A stretch of DNA of 64,000 bases from Opitutales bacterium (GCA_017531845.1 JAFXKI010000003.1:200354-264353); one strand, 5' to 3'. Positions 1 to 11,297 are shown, counted from the first letter of the stretch. Notes: generated by a model from the letters alone, not told the origin. Made by a program: numbers and translations.

Positions 1-2022
1 CGCAATCATCGGCGTACCGAGTGAAGAGAGCAGGAAAGCGAACATCAAATGCGTGCGGCGTTTGTCGTTGCGCGTCGGGTTGGCGGCATTGCCGTTTCCG
101 CATTCGGTAATTTTGTCGAGCCAGCAACGATCATCATGCGATTCCGTATAATTAACGGTTTGTGCCGGGAACGTGGCGAAATATTCCGGCGAGCCGGAAA
201 TGAAGTAGCGGAGCCCGTCAAGGTTTACGCAATTGTGAACAAATTTTGCGGCGTAATCGCGATAGCCGTCGTTCCAGGAAGAAAACGTTGTTGATTTCAG
301 CGCACCGGCGATATGCCCGCGGAAACTCCACGGCTCGGCGATGAGGATGCAATCGGGGTGGCGTTCCCGCACGGCATTTTCGATGCTGCGCAAAGCCGGA
401 ATCCCGATAAGTTCGGCAAGGTCGAAGCGGAAACCGTCCACGCCGTAGCGTTCAATCATCCAAAGCAGGCTGTCGATAACGAGGCGTTTACTCATCGGGC
501 GGTCGGCGCGGTAATCGTTCCCGCAACCGCTCCAATTGGTAAAGTTGCCGTGAAAATCGAGATTGAAATAATAGTTTTTATCGATGCGGAAAAGATGATT
601 CGGTTCGCCGACGTGATTGTAAACGACGTCGAGAATCACGGCGAAGCCCTGCTCGTGAAATGCCGCTACAAGATCGCGAAATTCTTCGATTTGGCTCGCA
701 TTTGCAGGATCGCTCGCGTAGGCGGGTGCCGGCGAAAACCAATTCGTCGTCATGTAGCCCCAATGATAATCTTCGGCTTTAAGCGAATCAAATTGCTGAA
801 TAGGTTGAAGTTCCACGGCGTTCACGCCGAGTTTTTTCAAATAACAATCGTCGGAGCGCACCCATTCCGTGAGATCTCGAAAACCGAGCGGACGCTTCAG
901 GTTGCGGAATTTCGGATGCCGCGCAATCAAATCGCGCAGATGCACTTCCGAAATAACCAAATCCGAAAGATGCGGCGGTGTGAATTTTTTCGCCGGATAG
1001 CCCAAGTGATATTCGTCGATAACAATGGCGGGACCTTCCCGGGAAACGCAGGCTTTGGCATAAGGATCCAAGATCGGCTCGCCGGGCGCGAACGCCGTGG
1101 TGTTATCGCTGTTTCTCCCGTCGACAAAAAAATCGTAATGCCGTCCGTGAAGATTCCCGGGAACGTCCGTTTCCCAAACGCCGTTGAGAATCGGTTTAAG
1201 ATCGGCACGGATTTCGGGCAATTTTTCGGTTTCTCGCACGCGGACGCTCACGCGCATTGCGCGCGGCGCAAAAAGGCGAAACGCCGTTGAGCGACCGTTG
1301 CGGGCAACCGTTGCGCCGAGCCGAGCATCCGAATAAAGCAACGAGAGGAAAAATCCCGTCTTTACCGGAAGGCTGTGTCGCTCTTTCGGAACATCCCAAA
1401 CCACTTCTTCCTGCCGGGAAACGTCCAAGGCTTTTTCACAAACAATGCGGAAAGAGTTCCACCCCGTGCGCTCCGAATCAAGGCAAAGGTTGCGGTTTCC
1501 GTTCCCGTCGTCAACGAGGGAAAACGTTCCCGCCGGCGGCTCAATCCATTTTCCGTCAGCCGTGATAAATTTGAAGAATTCCTTTGTTTTTTTTCCGCCG
1601 TCAAAAAAACGGCTTTGAGGCACGCGCACAGCCCACGCGCTGAATTGCCCGAAAGAGTGGTAACGCATTGCCCACTCGGACGCCCCGGCGGGATTCCAGC
1701 CGTTAAACGTTCCCGCGACGTAGATCACGGAATCTATCGGCAAATAGTAATCGCGGTAAATCGACGGATGGAGAATAAAAATAATGTCGTTTCCGTCAAA
1801 ATAGTAGCCGGACATTCCGCTCCAGAAAATTGGCGGCATGCGTGAAATACTGCTGATTTTGCTTCCGGATTTCAGCGAAAGCGGCGGCATTTTCCACGAA
1901 TTTTTCCAATCTCGGTCGAGCGAAACAAGAATCGTACTGTTCGTTCTCCAATAAGCGGCTTCGAGCTTCGGCGATTCGGATTTCGGAAGCAGGGAAGACA
2001 GTTTTTTCAGGAATCCGGGCAT
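1..2022 (-). CDS. GH13 debranching-type alpha-glucanase (pullulanase/isoamylase-like), C-terminus outside window
   Basis: Hydrolyses alpha-glucans, probably the alpha-1,6 branches of glycogen or related glucans. The 674 codons visible show an N-terminal CBM48-like stretch (VAGTFNGWNPAG near residue 100), a WGYM segment before the barrel, and the four GH13 regions: DVVYNHVGEP, GFRFDLAEL with the nucleophile D534, LIAEPW with acid/base E563, and NYTESHDD. The frame is still open at base 1 (reading LGTPMIA), so the end of the barrel and the C-terminal sheet domain are missing. The ATG start has no clear Shine-Dalgarno sequence. No signal peptide is seen, so it probably acts in the cytoplasm, perhaps in the same glycogen pathway as glgC at the other end of the window. 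Branching enzyme or trehalohydrolase are less likely alternatives. Confidence 0.85.
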   Translation of the reverse strand, partial: MPGFLKKLSSLLPKSESPKLEAAYWRTNSTILVSLDRDWKNSWKMPPLSLKSGSKISSISRMPPIFWSGMSGYYFDGNDIIFILHPSIYRDYYLPIDSVIYVAGTFNGWNPAGASEWAMRYHSFGQFSAWAVRVPQSRFFDGGKKTKEFFKFITADGKWIEPPAGTFSLVDDGNGNRNLCLDSERTGWNSFRIVCEKALDVSRQEEVVWDVPKERHSLPVKTGFFLSLLYSDARLGATVARNGRSTAFRLFAPRAMRVSVRVRETEKLPEIRADLKPILNGVWETDVPGNLHGRHYDFFVDGRNSDNTTAFAPGEPILDPYAKACVSREGPAIVIDEYHLGYPAKKFTPPHLSDLVISEVHLRDLIARHPKFRNLKRPLGFRDLTEWVRSDDCYLKKLGVNAVELQPIQQFDSLKAEDYHWGYMTTNWFSPAPAYASDPANASQIEEFRDLVAAFHEQGFAVILDVVYNHVGEPNHLFRIDKNYYFNLDFHGNFTNWSGCGNDYRADRPMSKRLVIDSLLWMIERYGVDGFRFDLAELIGIPALRSIENAVRERHPDCILIAEPWSFRGHIAGALKSTTFSSWNDGYRDYAAKFVHNCVNLDGLRYFISGSPEYFATFPAQTVNYTESHDDRCWLDKITECGNGNAANPTRNDKRRTHLMFAFLLSSLGTPMIA

Positions 2023-2035
2023 AAATTTTTATATG

Positions 2036-2136
2036 AAGAAAAATTAGAAATTTGGAAGAGAAATGACGAAGAAGAAATCAGCGCGCGGGAACGTTTTTTT
2101 CAGTACTTTTTTTCTAAATTCTCATTTCTCATTTCC
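2036..2136. repeat. Imperfect heptad-type inverted repeat between GH13 and S9 peptidase genes
   Basis: The left part repeats words such as TTAGAAATTTGG and AGAGAAATGACG. The right part reads TAAATTCTCATTTCTCATTT, roughly the complement. A CGGGAACG octamer lies between them. It resembles the repeats near 30.27, 36.05 and 37.77 kb but is more degenerate. Confidence 0.5.
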
Positions 2137-2148
2137 GGATTGAAACAA

Positions 2149-4806
2149 TTACCAATTTTTCTCCGGGTAAAGCGTATTCCACCAATCGCCGTCGTCCTTG
2201 AGCCAGCGGGCAAACCACGCAAGGTGGGATTTAATCCACTGCTTACGGCGATTATAGTTCATGATACCGTGGTCTTCGCCCGTGAACGTGAGCAGTTCAA
2301 CCGGTTTCCCCAGGAGCTTGAGTGCCGTAAACATTTGAACGGATTCTCCGACGGGAACGTTTTTGTCCACAACTCCGTGGCAGAGCAAAATCGGTGTGTT
2401 AATTTTATCTGCGGAAAAAAGCGGGCTTTGTTCGATGTAAATATCTTTGTTTGTCCACGGGAATGAACCGGCGGAGGCAATCGCGTTGTAGGAATAGCCC
2501 CACATTCCTTCTCCCCAGTAACTCGTAATATCGCTGATTCCGGCATGCGCGACGGCGGCGGAGAAAATGTCGGTGCGCGTTTGCAGATACATCGTCATGA
2601 AGCCGCCGTAGGAAGCGCCTATACAACCGATTTTTTCCGCATTCACGAAAGGATGCGCGGCACAAAACGCTTTCACGCCTTCGATAATGTCGTCCGCCGT
2701 GCGTTTGCCCCACGCGTTGAGATGGCGAGCGGAAAATTCCTGCCCGTAGCCGATGGTTCCGCTCGGATTGACAACGTAAACGATGTAGCCCTGCGAGGCG
2801 TAAAGCGGGAACGGATAATGCGCACCGAGCACACGGGAAGTCGGCGTCGTTCCGCTGTAATAATAAACGATGAGCGGGTATTTTTTCGAAGGATCAAAAT
2901 CCGCCGGAAGGAAACAATGCCCGTCGATGACAGTTCCGTCCGAAGCAGTGAAAATCCAGGGATGAACCGAGGGAAACGCGAGTTTTTCCTCTTCGTCCGA
3001 GCTTACGTCCAAGAAAAGCTCCGACGTATTTTTTTCCAAATTCACCTTATAAATTTTCGGAAACGAAACGGAGCCGGACGCAAGAGCGTAAGCTTCCGGA
3101 GCGAATTCCTCCGGTGTTCCGGCAACATCAAATTTCGACGTAATCGGGGCGGGAACGTTAATTTTTTCAAACTGTTTAATCGCGGAAACGTAGCGGTAAA
3201 CATTTTCCATATCGCGATCGACCGTGAGAAAATACACGTTCCCGTCTCCGCCCCATACGCCGGACTCGATAGCGGGACTAAAGTCGCGCGTAATCGGCTC
3301 CATCGTTTTCGAGGCGACATCGTAAATATACGCCTGCGTGTCAAAGGAATTGGCGGTTACGCCTTCCGGAAGCACGGAGCCAAGTCGGTTGAACGCATCC
3401 GGACCGGCAAGAAAAAGTATCTTTTTGCAATCCGGAGACCAGCCGCAAAAGCCGAATCCGTATTTTTCGTTTTCGAAAACCGGCTCGCTTTTCAAAGTTT
3501 CCAAATCCAGCACATACAGATTGTGGCGGCAAAATTCCGGTTGCGTATAGTCCACATACGTCGTCGAGAACGCGATTTTTTTGGAATCGGGGCTAATCCC
3601 TGCGAGCGACGTCGACTTCGTTCCCGCCGTCAGCGGTTCAAAAATTCCGGTTTTGAGGTCATAGCGATACAGGAATGAGCGATCCCGCCAGCTGTCGGAG
3701 CGGTCCGCCATGTTCAGAACACGCTTCCAATCGGCAGACTCCTTTGTCCATTTCTCCGTTTTGGTGACGATGAGTCCGCTTTCGTCCGGCAACCACTTGT
3801 AGCTGTGGTTAGAGTTCGGCAGATTTTTTGCCAAAACCGTTTCCTGCCCGGTCTTAAAATCATAAGCAACATAGGAGCAACGGTCGCCCGGCTCGGCGCG
3901 GCGGAAATAAAGGCGGGAGCCGTTCGGCAGCCACGCGTAATTGCGGCTCAAATCGTCCACCAAAACAATTTTCCCCGTCGCGACTTCGCGCACTTCCATT
4001 TTCCGGGTAAACGATGCGTCGTCCCGCAAATACGTATACGAAATCAGCATGTATTTCCGGTCCGGGGAAACCTGTATCGTGCTGATGCGGTCGACTTCGT
4101 TCACGTCGGCAATTGTTACGGGGCGTTTTTCCGTTCCGTCTGAAAAAACAACGGCGGGAGCGTTTTTGTTTTCCGCCTCAAATTCAATTTTTACCATCGG
4201 CGGAAGCTTGGAATCTTTTTGCGTAAGCACTTTCACGAGCACTTCCGCGCGATCGATTTCGAGGCTCATGTTCGCGGTTGAAGTCCCGTGCTTCTCCAAA
4301 TCGGTTTCGACGGAAAGCTTATCGGCAACTTTTTTTCCGTTCACCCAAATTTCAAATTTTTGCGGAGAGGAAACAAGGAGCTTCCCGCGCGAGAACGTTT
4401 TCGGCGTAATAAACGTGCGGAAAAGCGTTAACGTATCTTGAGCGGCGGGAACGCTTTCCGAAATTTCTGAAGGGGCAACAAAGAAAGACTTTTCATTTGA
4501 AGCGACCGCAGTATAAACCAAATTTTCCGGAGCGGGAATTTCAGTGCGCAATTTCGCATCCGCATCAAACGTCTTGTCCTGCAAATTTTTTATCTCCGCA
4601 AAAATCGGGGTCGGAACGACAATGGATGCGGAAACGCCCATGCTCTGCGGCGACAAAAGCTTCGGTTTTTGCGGCGTATCCGGAAGCGGCTCAACCACCG
4701 GCACGGCATCGACCGCCGGAATCGTCGTTTGGGTGGGAAATTGTGCGCCGAATGCGAGCGCAGAACACGCACAAAGAAAAGAAAATCCGATAATTTTAAG
4801 GTTCAT
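2149..4806 (-). CDS. Secreted prolyl-oligopeptidase family (S9) peptidase
   Basis: Serine exopeptidase or oligopeptidase of the DPP-IV / acylaminoacyl-peptidase type, exported to the periplasm or cell surface. The 885-residue protein begins with a signal peptide (hydrophobic IIGFSFLCACSALAFGA). A long beta-propeller-like region follows, with repeated PDS/PDCKK blade motifs. The C-terminal alpha/beta hydrolase domain holds nucleophile S732 in GASYGGF, the acid in HGVVDKNVP and the histidine in GEDHGIMN. Length and domain order suit S9 peptidases. It stands between a GH13 gene and a transporter, with no evident operon. Exact substrate preference cannot be read from sequence. Confidence 0.9.
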   Translation of the reverse strand: MNLKIIGFSFLCACSALAFGAQFPTQTTIPAVDAVPVVEPLPDTPQKPKLLSPQSMGVSASIVVPTPIFAEIKNLQDKTFDADAKLRTEIPAPENLVYTAVASNEKSFFVAPSEISESVPAAQDTLTLFRTFITPKTFSRGKLLVSSPQKFEIWVNGKKVADKLSVETDLEKHGTSTANMSLEIDRAEVLVKVLTQKDSKLPPMVKIEFEAENKNAPAVVFSDGTEKRPVTIADVNEVDRISTIQVSPDRKYMLISYTYLRDDASFTRKMEVREVATGKIVLVDDLSRNYAWLPNGSRLYFRRAEPGDRCSYVAYDFKTGQETVLAKNLPNSNHSYKWLPDESGLIVTKTEKWTKESADWKRVLNMADRSDSWRDRSFLYRYDLKTGIFEPLTAGTKSTSLAGISPDSKKIAFSTTYVDYTQPEFCRHNLYVLDLETLKSEPVFENEKYGFGFCGWSPDCKKILFLAGPDAFNRLGSVLPEGVTANSFDTQAYIYDVASKTMEPITRDFSPAIESGVWGGDGNVYFLTVDRDMENVYRYVSAIKQFEKINVPAPITSKFDVAGTPEEFAPEAYALASGSVSFPKIYKVNLEKNTSELFLDVSSDEEEKLAFPSVHPWIFTASDGTVIDGHCFLPADFDPSKKYPLIVYYYSGTTPTSRVLGAHYPFPLYASQGYIVYVVNPSGTIGYGQEFSARHLNAWGKRTADDIIEGVKAFCAAHPFVNAEKIGCIGASYGGFMTMYLQTRTDIFSAAVAHAGISDITSYWGEGMWGYSYNAIASAGSFPWTNKDIYIEQSPLFSADKINTPILLCHGVVDKNVPVGESVQMFTALKLLGKPVELLTFTGEDHGIMNYNRRKQWIKSHLAWFARWLKDDGDWWNTLYPEKNW

Positions 4807-4874
4807 AGTAAAAAGCTTTCTAAAAAATAATGTCCCCGTTTAAAAACAGGTTGGGAGACATTACCGAGAAGTCC

Positions 4875-4909
4875 GCGTTCCCGCGAGCAAAAACACCTCT
4901 CGGGAACGC
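4875..4909. repeat. Inverted pair of CGGGAACG octamers (hairpin)
   Basis: Two copies of the octamer in opposite orientation form a 13-bp stem with one mismatch around a short A-rich loop, in the gap between the transporter end and the peptidase start. It may serve as a transcription terminator, but no U-run follows on either strand. Confidence 0.6.
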
Positions 4910-4940
4910 ATTGCGGGTTTAGTAAGTTCCGCGAAACGCC

Positions 4941-6698
4941 CTACGCACAAAATACGAGAATCAAAAGCTGCGCCGTCAGCACACGCAAAAACATCGTCAA
5001 CGGATAAACCGTCGCATAAGCGACATTCGGCGCTTCATTCTGCGCTACGGAATTAGCATAAGCGAGTGCCGGCGGATCTGTCGTCGCACCGGAAACCAAC
5101 CCCATAATCGAGTAATAATTCATTTTGAAAACGCCGCGCGCCACCAGTCCGACCACCAACAACGGCACCGTTGTAATACAAAATCCGATCAGCACCCACC
5201 AGTATCCTCCGCCAAGCACCGTTTGCAAAAAGCCGTCCCCGGCTCCGATGCCTACGCTCGCAAGAAACAGTAGAATTCCGATTTCGCGAATCATTAAATT
5301 CGCCGCAATCGGCGTATACGTAATCAGGTGAGACTTGTAACCCCAGCAGCTAATCAGAATTGCAATGATGAGCGGACCTCCCGCAAGCCCCAATTTCAAA
5401 GGCTGAGAAAGCCCGGGAACGGCAAACGGAATACTTCCGAAAATCACGCCGACGGCAATTCCGAGAAAAATCGAAACCAAATTCGGATGATCCAAACGTT
5501 TCAACTCGTTCCCGAGCACTTTTTCCACCTCGTTGACTGCGTGCTCCAGTCCGACCACGTTCACACGGTCACCGAGTTGCAGGCACAACGTAGGATTCGC
5601 AATCAAAACCACCCCCGCACGATTGATGCGCGTAATCGCCACGCCCATCGACGAATACGCGTCCAAACGTCCGAGTGCCTTTCCGTTCACGCTCGGACGC
5701 GTTACGATAATGCGTCTCCGCACGATTGCGGATTTCAAATGCTCCCAATCTTCGACGCCCCAATTGATCACTTTTCCGAAAAACGCAGCTATCGTTTCCG
5801 CATCCCCTTTCGCGGAAATCACGAGCAGGCGATCGCCGAGCTCAAGCACCAAATCCCCCGTCGGCAACGTCGGGGGCTGTTCCCCGCGGCGATGCCGCGA
5901 AATGACAAAGCGGCGAGAAAACAGACGTGTGATTTCCGAAATTTTCTTCCCGACAATCGCCGGATTTTGCACCTCCAACGTGAACGCCGTCGAATCATCC
6001 CCGCTCGTCGGATTCGTCTCCTTCAACGCCCGCGTCTCCTTTTTCAGCGAAATTTTAAAAACGGTGCGCACCGCCAGGATCGACAAAATAATCCCGACAA
6101 CTCCGAGCGGATACGCGCACGCGTAGCCCTGCCCCAACGTTCCCGCGAGCTGCTCCGCCGCCGCGTCAAGCGTGCTTCCCTCGGGAACGCCTCCCGCCTG
6201 CGCCACCAACGCTTCCTTCGCTCCCGGATTCGTATTGATGATTTCCGATAAAGCCTGCTGAGCCGCGCCCAAGCCCGGCGTATTCGTAATTGCGCCGGAA
6301 AGCACCCCGACCAAAGTCGGCATCGGAATACTCGTCAGATAGTGAAAAAGCACCGTCATCAGCACGCCGAGCAAGACAATCGACGCCGCCAAACCGTTCA
6401 TCAGCATTCCGCCTCTTTTAAAAGACGCAAAAAAACCCGGTCCCACCTGCAAACCGATAGAATAAACAAAAAGAATCAGCCCGAATTCCTTTACGAAATG
6501 CAAAACATGCCCGTTCGCGGAAAAACCGAGCTGCCCGAGAACGATCCCGACGAAAAGCACGAGCGTAATCCCGAGCGACACGCCAAATACCTTAATGCGC
6601 CCGAGCGGAATTCCGATCGCAATCACCAACGCGAAAAGCAACACCGTGTGCGCCGCACCGTCAGTATCATTGTAAAATAAATTTGTCAGCCACTCCAT
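4941..6698 (-). CDS. AspT/YidE-type transporter with two RCK_C (TrkA-C) domains
   Basis: Inner-membrane transporter of the aspartate:alanine exchanger superfamily; the substrate is unknown. The 585-residue form starting MEWLTNLF has a first membrane half (about five helices, with the GAITNTPGLGAAQQAL signature), a central soluble part with two TrkA_C-like regulatory domains (around FTLEVQNPAIVGKKI and RRRIIVTRPSVNGKAL), and a second membrane half (GLVSGATTDPPALAYA). This is the standard fold order. An ATG 34 codons upstream exists, but the extension (MRFAAERILL...) is not transporter-like, so the inner start is preferred. Transcribed alone. Confidence 0.85.
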   Translation of the reverse strand: MEWLTNLFYNDTDGAAHTVLLFALVIAIGIPLGRIKVFGVSLGITLVLFVGIVLGQLGFSANGHVLHFVKEFGLILFVYSIGLQVGPGFFASFKRGGMLMNGLAASIVLLGVLMTVLFHYLTSIPMPTLVGVLSGAITNTPGLGAAQQALSEIINTNPGAKEALVAQAGGVPEGSTLDAAAEQLAGTLGQGYACAYPLGVVGIILSILAVRTVFKISLKKETRALKETNPTSGDDSTAFTLEVQNPAIVGKKISEITRLFSRRFVISRHRRGEQPPTLPTGDLVLELGDRLLVISAKGDAETIAAFFGKVINWGVEDWEHLKSAIVRRRIIVTRPSVNGKALGRLDAYSSMGVAITRINRAGVVLIANPTLCLQLGDRVNVVGLEHAVNEVEKVLGNELKRLDHPNLVSIFLGIAVGVIFGSIPFAVPGLSQPLKLGLAGGPLIIAILISCWGYKSHLITYTPIAANLMIREIGILLFLASVGIGAGDGFLQTVLGGGYWWVLIGFCITTVPLLVVGLVARGVFKMNYYSIMGLVSGATTDPPALAYANSVAQNEAPNVAYATVYPLTMFLRVLTAQLLILVFCA

Positions 6699-6873
6699 AT
6701 ACCCGAAGAAAAAAAGAAAGAAAATGCGTTCCCGCCCTGCCTTTCGGCAAGTTTCAGACGCGAATCCGCGAAGTAAAATCCTCTCCGCCGCAAATCGCAA
6801 AGTTTTTTTAGAAAAACATGAAGCGGATTTAAACGCTTACACCGTAAAGGCGGAGAGCCCGAAAATAAATTTT

Positions 6874-6915
6874 CCCCGCAAAACCTTCCCGAATTCACGG
6901 GAACGCCTTGCGGGG
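6874..6915. terminator. Hairpin downstream of gdhA
   Basis: CCCCGCAA pairs with TTGCGGGG around an inner segment that contains a CGGGAACG octamer. It lies 30 bases beyond the gdhA stop. No U-run follows on the gdhA side, so it may be factor-dependent or act only as an mRNA 3' end. Confidence 0.4.
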
Positions 6916-6944
6916 ACTTGTTTCAGAACCTCTCTGCTTCTTTT

Positions 6945-8375
<1,431 letters not shown>

Positions 8376-8489
8376 TCAATAAAAAAAAGATAGCGACGTA
8401 AATGCGGAGCTTTTACGGGAGGGAAAACATTCTTCCTGCTTTTCCTCTTCAAATGAGTTTCCGCCGCTGCATAATTCCCGAAAATAAAC

Positions 8490-8519
8490 TTGTCGAAATG
8501 CCGTGCCGCGGCATAGAAT
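8490..8519 (+). promoter_or_regulatory. Candidate sigma70-type promoter for galE
   Basis: TTGTCG and TAGAAT boxes are separated by 18 bases and lie about 65 bases before the galE ATG. A similar TTGTCG box precedes aspS. Predicted transcription would start just before the octamer palindrome at 8527-8545, which would put that hairpin at the 5' end of the mRNA. Not tested. Confidence 0.4.
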
Positions 8520-8526
8520 TTGTGAA

Positions 8527-8545
8527 CGTTCCCGTAGCGGGAACG
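8527..8545. repeat. Octamer palindrome in the galE leader
   Basis: CGTTCCCG and CGGGAACG face each other across a 3-base spacer (TAG), giving a perfect 8-bp hairpin or a 19-bp dyad. It sits 37 bases upstream of the galE start. Confidence 0.75.
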
Positions 8546-8582
8546 CATACTTTTCAACCCTCAGCAACAACACAAAAATATT

Positions 8583-9599
8583 ATGAGAATTCTCGTTACC
8601 GGAGGCGCCGGCTACATCGGCACGCACACCGTCATCGAACTGCTCCAAGCAGGCTACGACATCACGATTGTCGACAACCTTTACAACTCGCAGGAAGAAG
8701 CCGTCAAACGCGGCGCGGAACTCGCGGGCAAGACGCCGGAATTCCACAAAGTCGATTTGCTCGACTACGCGGCTCTTGAAGAAGTTTTCAAAACGCATAA
8801 ATTTGACGCCGTCATTCACTTTGCAGGGCTGAAAGCCGTCGGCGAATCCGTCGCCAAGCCGTTGTTCTACTACCACAACAACATGACGGGAACGTTCAAC
8901 CTGCTCGATTTGATGAAAAAATACGGTTGCCGCAACATCGTGTTTTCCTCCTCGGCAACGGTTTACGGTATGCCGGAAAAAGTGCCGCTGGACGAAGGTT
9001 GCTCCACGGGAGCGCTCAATCCTTACGGCGCAACAAAGCTCTTCCTCGAACGCGTCATTTCCGACGTCAAGGCTGCGGAACCGGATCTCGGCGTCGTGCT
9101 TCTGCGCTACTTCAATCCCGTCGGCGCGCACCCGTCGGGACGCATCGGCGAAAACCCGAACGGCATTCCGAACAACCTCATGCCCTACATCGCGCAAGTC
9201 GCCGTCGGTCGCCTCCCGAAGGTCAACGTCTTCGGCGATGACTACCCGACGAAAGACGGCACGGGCGTTCGCGACTACATCCACGTCGTCGACCTCGCTC
9301 GCGGGCACCTCGCCGCGCTCAAGAAGCTCGAAAAAACGCCGGGTGAAATTTACACCGTCAATCTCGGCACGGGAACGGGCTATTCCGTCCTCGAAATGAT
9401 TAAAGCGTTTTCCAAAGCCTGCGGAAAAGACATTCCGTATGCGATTGCGCCGCGCCGCCCGGGCGATGCTCCGGAATGCTACGCCGACCCGAAATACGCC
9501 AAGGAACTTCTCGGCTGGGAAGCCACGCATACGCTCGACGACATGTGCGCGTCCAGCTGGAAGTGGCAGTCGATGAATCCGAACGGCTACGAAGGCTAA
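8583..9599 (+). CDS. galE: UDP-glucose 4-epimerase
   Basis: Interconverts UDP-glucose and UDP-galactose in the Leloir pathway and supplies galactosyl donors for surface glycans. The 338-residue extended SDR has the NAD-binding GGAGYIG at 7-13, the catalytic serine S124 and the YxxxK pair Y148/K152 (NPYGATK). Motifs [14 protein letters not shown] and [18 protein letters not shown] are typical of GalE rather than related decarboxylases. Transcribed alone, with a candidate promoter upstream and a strong terminator downstream. Confidence 0.95.
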   Translation: MRILVTGGAGYIGTHTVIELLQAGYDITIVDNLYNSQEEAVKRGAELAGKTPEFHKVDLLDYAALEEVFKTHKFDAVIHFAGLKAVGESVAKPLFYYHNNMTGTFNLLDLMKKYGCRNIVFSSSATVYGMPEKVPLDEGCSTGALNPYGATKLFLERVISDVKAAEPDLGVVLLRYFNPVGAHPSGRIGENPNGIPNNLMPYIAQVAVGRLPKVNVFGDDYPTKDGTGVRDYIHVVDLARGHLAALKKLEKTPGEIYTVNLGTGTGYSVLEMIKAFSKACGKDIPYAIAPRRPGDAPECYADPKYAKELLGWEATHTLDDMCASSWKWQSMNPNGYEG

Positions 9600-9627
9600 G
9601 ATTAAAGCTTAGAGCTTAACGCTTAAA
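9598..9627. repeat. Short 7-base-period repeat after galE
   Basis: Words AGATTAA, AGCTTAG, AGCTTAA and CGCTTAA follow each other directly with a 7-base period, starting at the galE stop codon. One of several heptad repeats in gaps of this window. Confidence 0.55.
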
Positions 9628-9631
9628 GAAG

Positions 9632-9678
9632 AGCGTTCCCGCAAAATCGGCTTTTGCCGCGCGGGAACGCTTTTTTTT
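9632..9678 (+). terminator. Rho-independent terminator of galE built from two octamers
   Basis: AGCGTTCCCGC pairs perfectly with GCGGGAACGCT (11 bp) and eight T residues follow on the plus strand. A small inner hairpin (CGGCTTTTGCCG) sits in the loop. The stem consists of the iterated octamer in both orientations. Confidence 0.85.
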
Positions 9679-9756
9679 AAAAGGAGAACAGGCGTCCCGC
9701 CTGTTTCTGCGACTCCGATCGAGTTAGTAAAAACTTCACGACTTTTTTCGCGCCTT

Positions 9757-11136
9757 TTAAACCAACGTTCCCGTGAGCGTGGTGACGGTCGCGGAATCAA
9801 TGCGCACGCGGACGATTTTTCCGAGCAACGATTCGTCGCCCTTGAAAACGACTTTGCGGTCGCCGTCGTTGCGCCCTTGGAAAATATTTTCGCCGCGTTT
9901 GGCGGGTGCTTCGACCAAAACGTCCTGAATCGTTCCGACGAGCGATTCGTTGCGCGCGAGCGAATGTTTTTCCAAAACGGCGAGGAGTTCCTTGTTGCGC
10001 GCGTCTTTGATTTCCTCGGAAATCGGGTCGCCGAGCGCCTCCGCCGGCGTTCCCGCGCGCACGCTGTAGCGGAAAATAAAAGCCATGTCGAATTTGACTT
10101 CCTCGAAAAGCGAACGCGTAAGCTCAAAATCCTCTTCCGTTTCGCCGGGGAAGCCGACAATGACATCCGTCGAAAGATAAATGCCCGGACGGGCGGCACG
10201 CAACGCGTTGACCAATTCGATAAAGCGTTCCCGCGAATACGGACGGCGCATCGCTTTCAAAATTTTGTCCGAACCGCTCTGCGCGGGAAGATGAATATAA
10301 CTGCAAAGCTTCGGCAAACGGCGATACGCGTCGACCAAATCTTCACGGAAGCCGACCGGATGCGGCGACGTGAAACGAATGCGCTCCAAGCCCTCAATCG
10401 CATGCAAACGTTCGAGCAACTGAACAAACGGCGACTTGCCGTTAATCGTCGGAAACTCGCGAATGCCGTAGCGATTCACAATTTGCCCGAGAAGCATCAC
10501 TTCGCGCGTTCCCGCAGCGACAAGTTCTTCGACTTCCGCGACGATGTCGTCAATCGGACGCGCGCGCTCGTGCCCGCGAGTTTTCGGTACGATGCAATAC
10601 GCGCAACGCATGTCGCAGCCCTGCATAATCGAAACGAAGGCGGAAATTTTGCGTCCCGGCGTGTGTTGCGAAATCGTGTTTTGCGAGCCGGCTTCTTCGT
10701 CTAAATCGACGATGGACGACGGCTTCGGACCGAGCCCGCGCATCGTCGCAAGCAGTTTGTCCAAATGCTCGGGAACGCGGTGAAATTTTTGTGTTCCGAC
10801 AATCAAATCCAAATCGGGAAGCTGGTCGAGCAACGTGCGCCCGCGATTTTGCGCCATGCAACCCATGATACCGACGATGCGTTTTTTTCCGTCCGCGGGA
10901 ACGCCTTTGTCTGCGTCTTTGGCGCGTTTTTTCCGGCTCGGGAGCAGGCGATACGCCTTGCCGATGGCTTTTTGTTCGGCTTGGTCGCGCACACTACAGG
11001 TGTTCAGTAAAATGATGTCGGCGTCGAACTCGTTATCGACGATGGAATAACCGCGCCCGCGCAACATTTCCGCGACTGCCTCGCTGTCGCGCTCGTTCAT
11101 CTGGCAACCGTAAGTCTTAATATAAACCCGATTCAT
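9757..11136 (-). CDS. miaB: tRNA-2-methylthio-N6-isopentenyladenosine-37 synthase MiaB
   Basis: Radical-SAM methylthiotransferase that adds the 2-methylthio group to i6A37 in tRNAs reading UNN codons. The 459-residue product has an N-terminal UPF0004 domain with cysteines C11, C47 and C93, a radical-SAM domain with the CX3CX2C cluster C174/C178/C181 (QGCDMRCAYC), and a C-terminal TRAM domain. Starting at MNRVYIKTYGCQ places the first cysteine where the family has it; the upstream open frame is unlikely to be translated because it runs into the rmuC leader. Divergent from rmuC. Confidence 0.95.
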   Translation of the reverse strand: MNRVYIKTYGCQMNERDSEAVAEMLRGRGYSIVDNEFDADIILLNTCSVRDQAEQKAIGKAYRLLPSRKKRAKDADKGVPADGKKRIVGIMGCMAQNRGRTLLDQLPDLDLIVGTQKFHRVPEHLDKLLATMRGLGPKPSSIVDLDEEAGSQNTISQHTPGRKISAFVSIMQGCDMRCAYCIVPKTRGHERARPIDDIVAEVEELVAAGTREVMLLGQIVNRYGIREFPTINGKSPFVQLLERLHAIEGLERIRFTSPHPVGFREDLVDAYRRLPKLCSYIHLPAQSGSDKILKAMRRPYSRERFIELVNALRAARPGIYLSTDVIVGFPGETEEDFELTRSLFEEVKFDMAFIFRYSVRAGTPAEALGDPISEEIKDARNKELLAVLEKHSLARNESLVGTIQDVLVEAPAKRGENIFQGRNDGDRKVVFKGDESLLGKIVRVRIDSATVTTLTGTLV

Positions 11137-11189
11137 AGAACGCGTGATTTTCTCGAAAAGATTGCCGGAGTGCGATAAAGAATTTTTGG

Positions 11190-11236
11190 TAACCGGGAAC
11201 TGGTAACTGGGAACTTGTAGTTGGGAAACCGGGGGA
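11190..11236. repeat. 7-base-period tandem repeat (GGTAACT/GGGAACT)
   Basis: GGTAACC, GGGAACT, GGTAACT, GGGAACT, then TGTAGTT and GGGAAAC follow in register, so the true unit is two alternating heptads (14 bases). It lies in the gap between divergent miaB and rmuC. Confidence 0.8.
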
Positions 11237-11297
11237 ACGTGACGCCGGCTCAAAGTTTCCTTGCCTCCGAAGCGCGTTTGAGAGAATTTTTTTGCAT

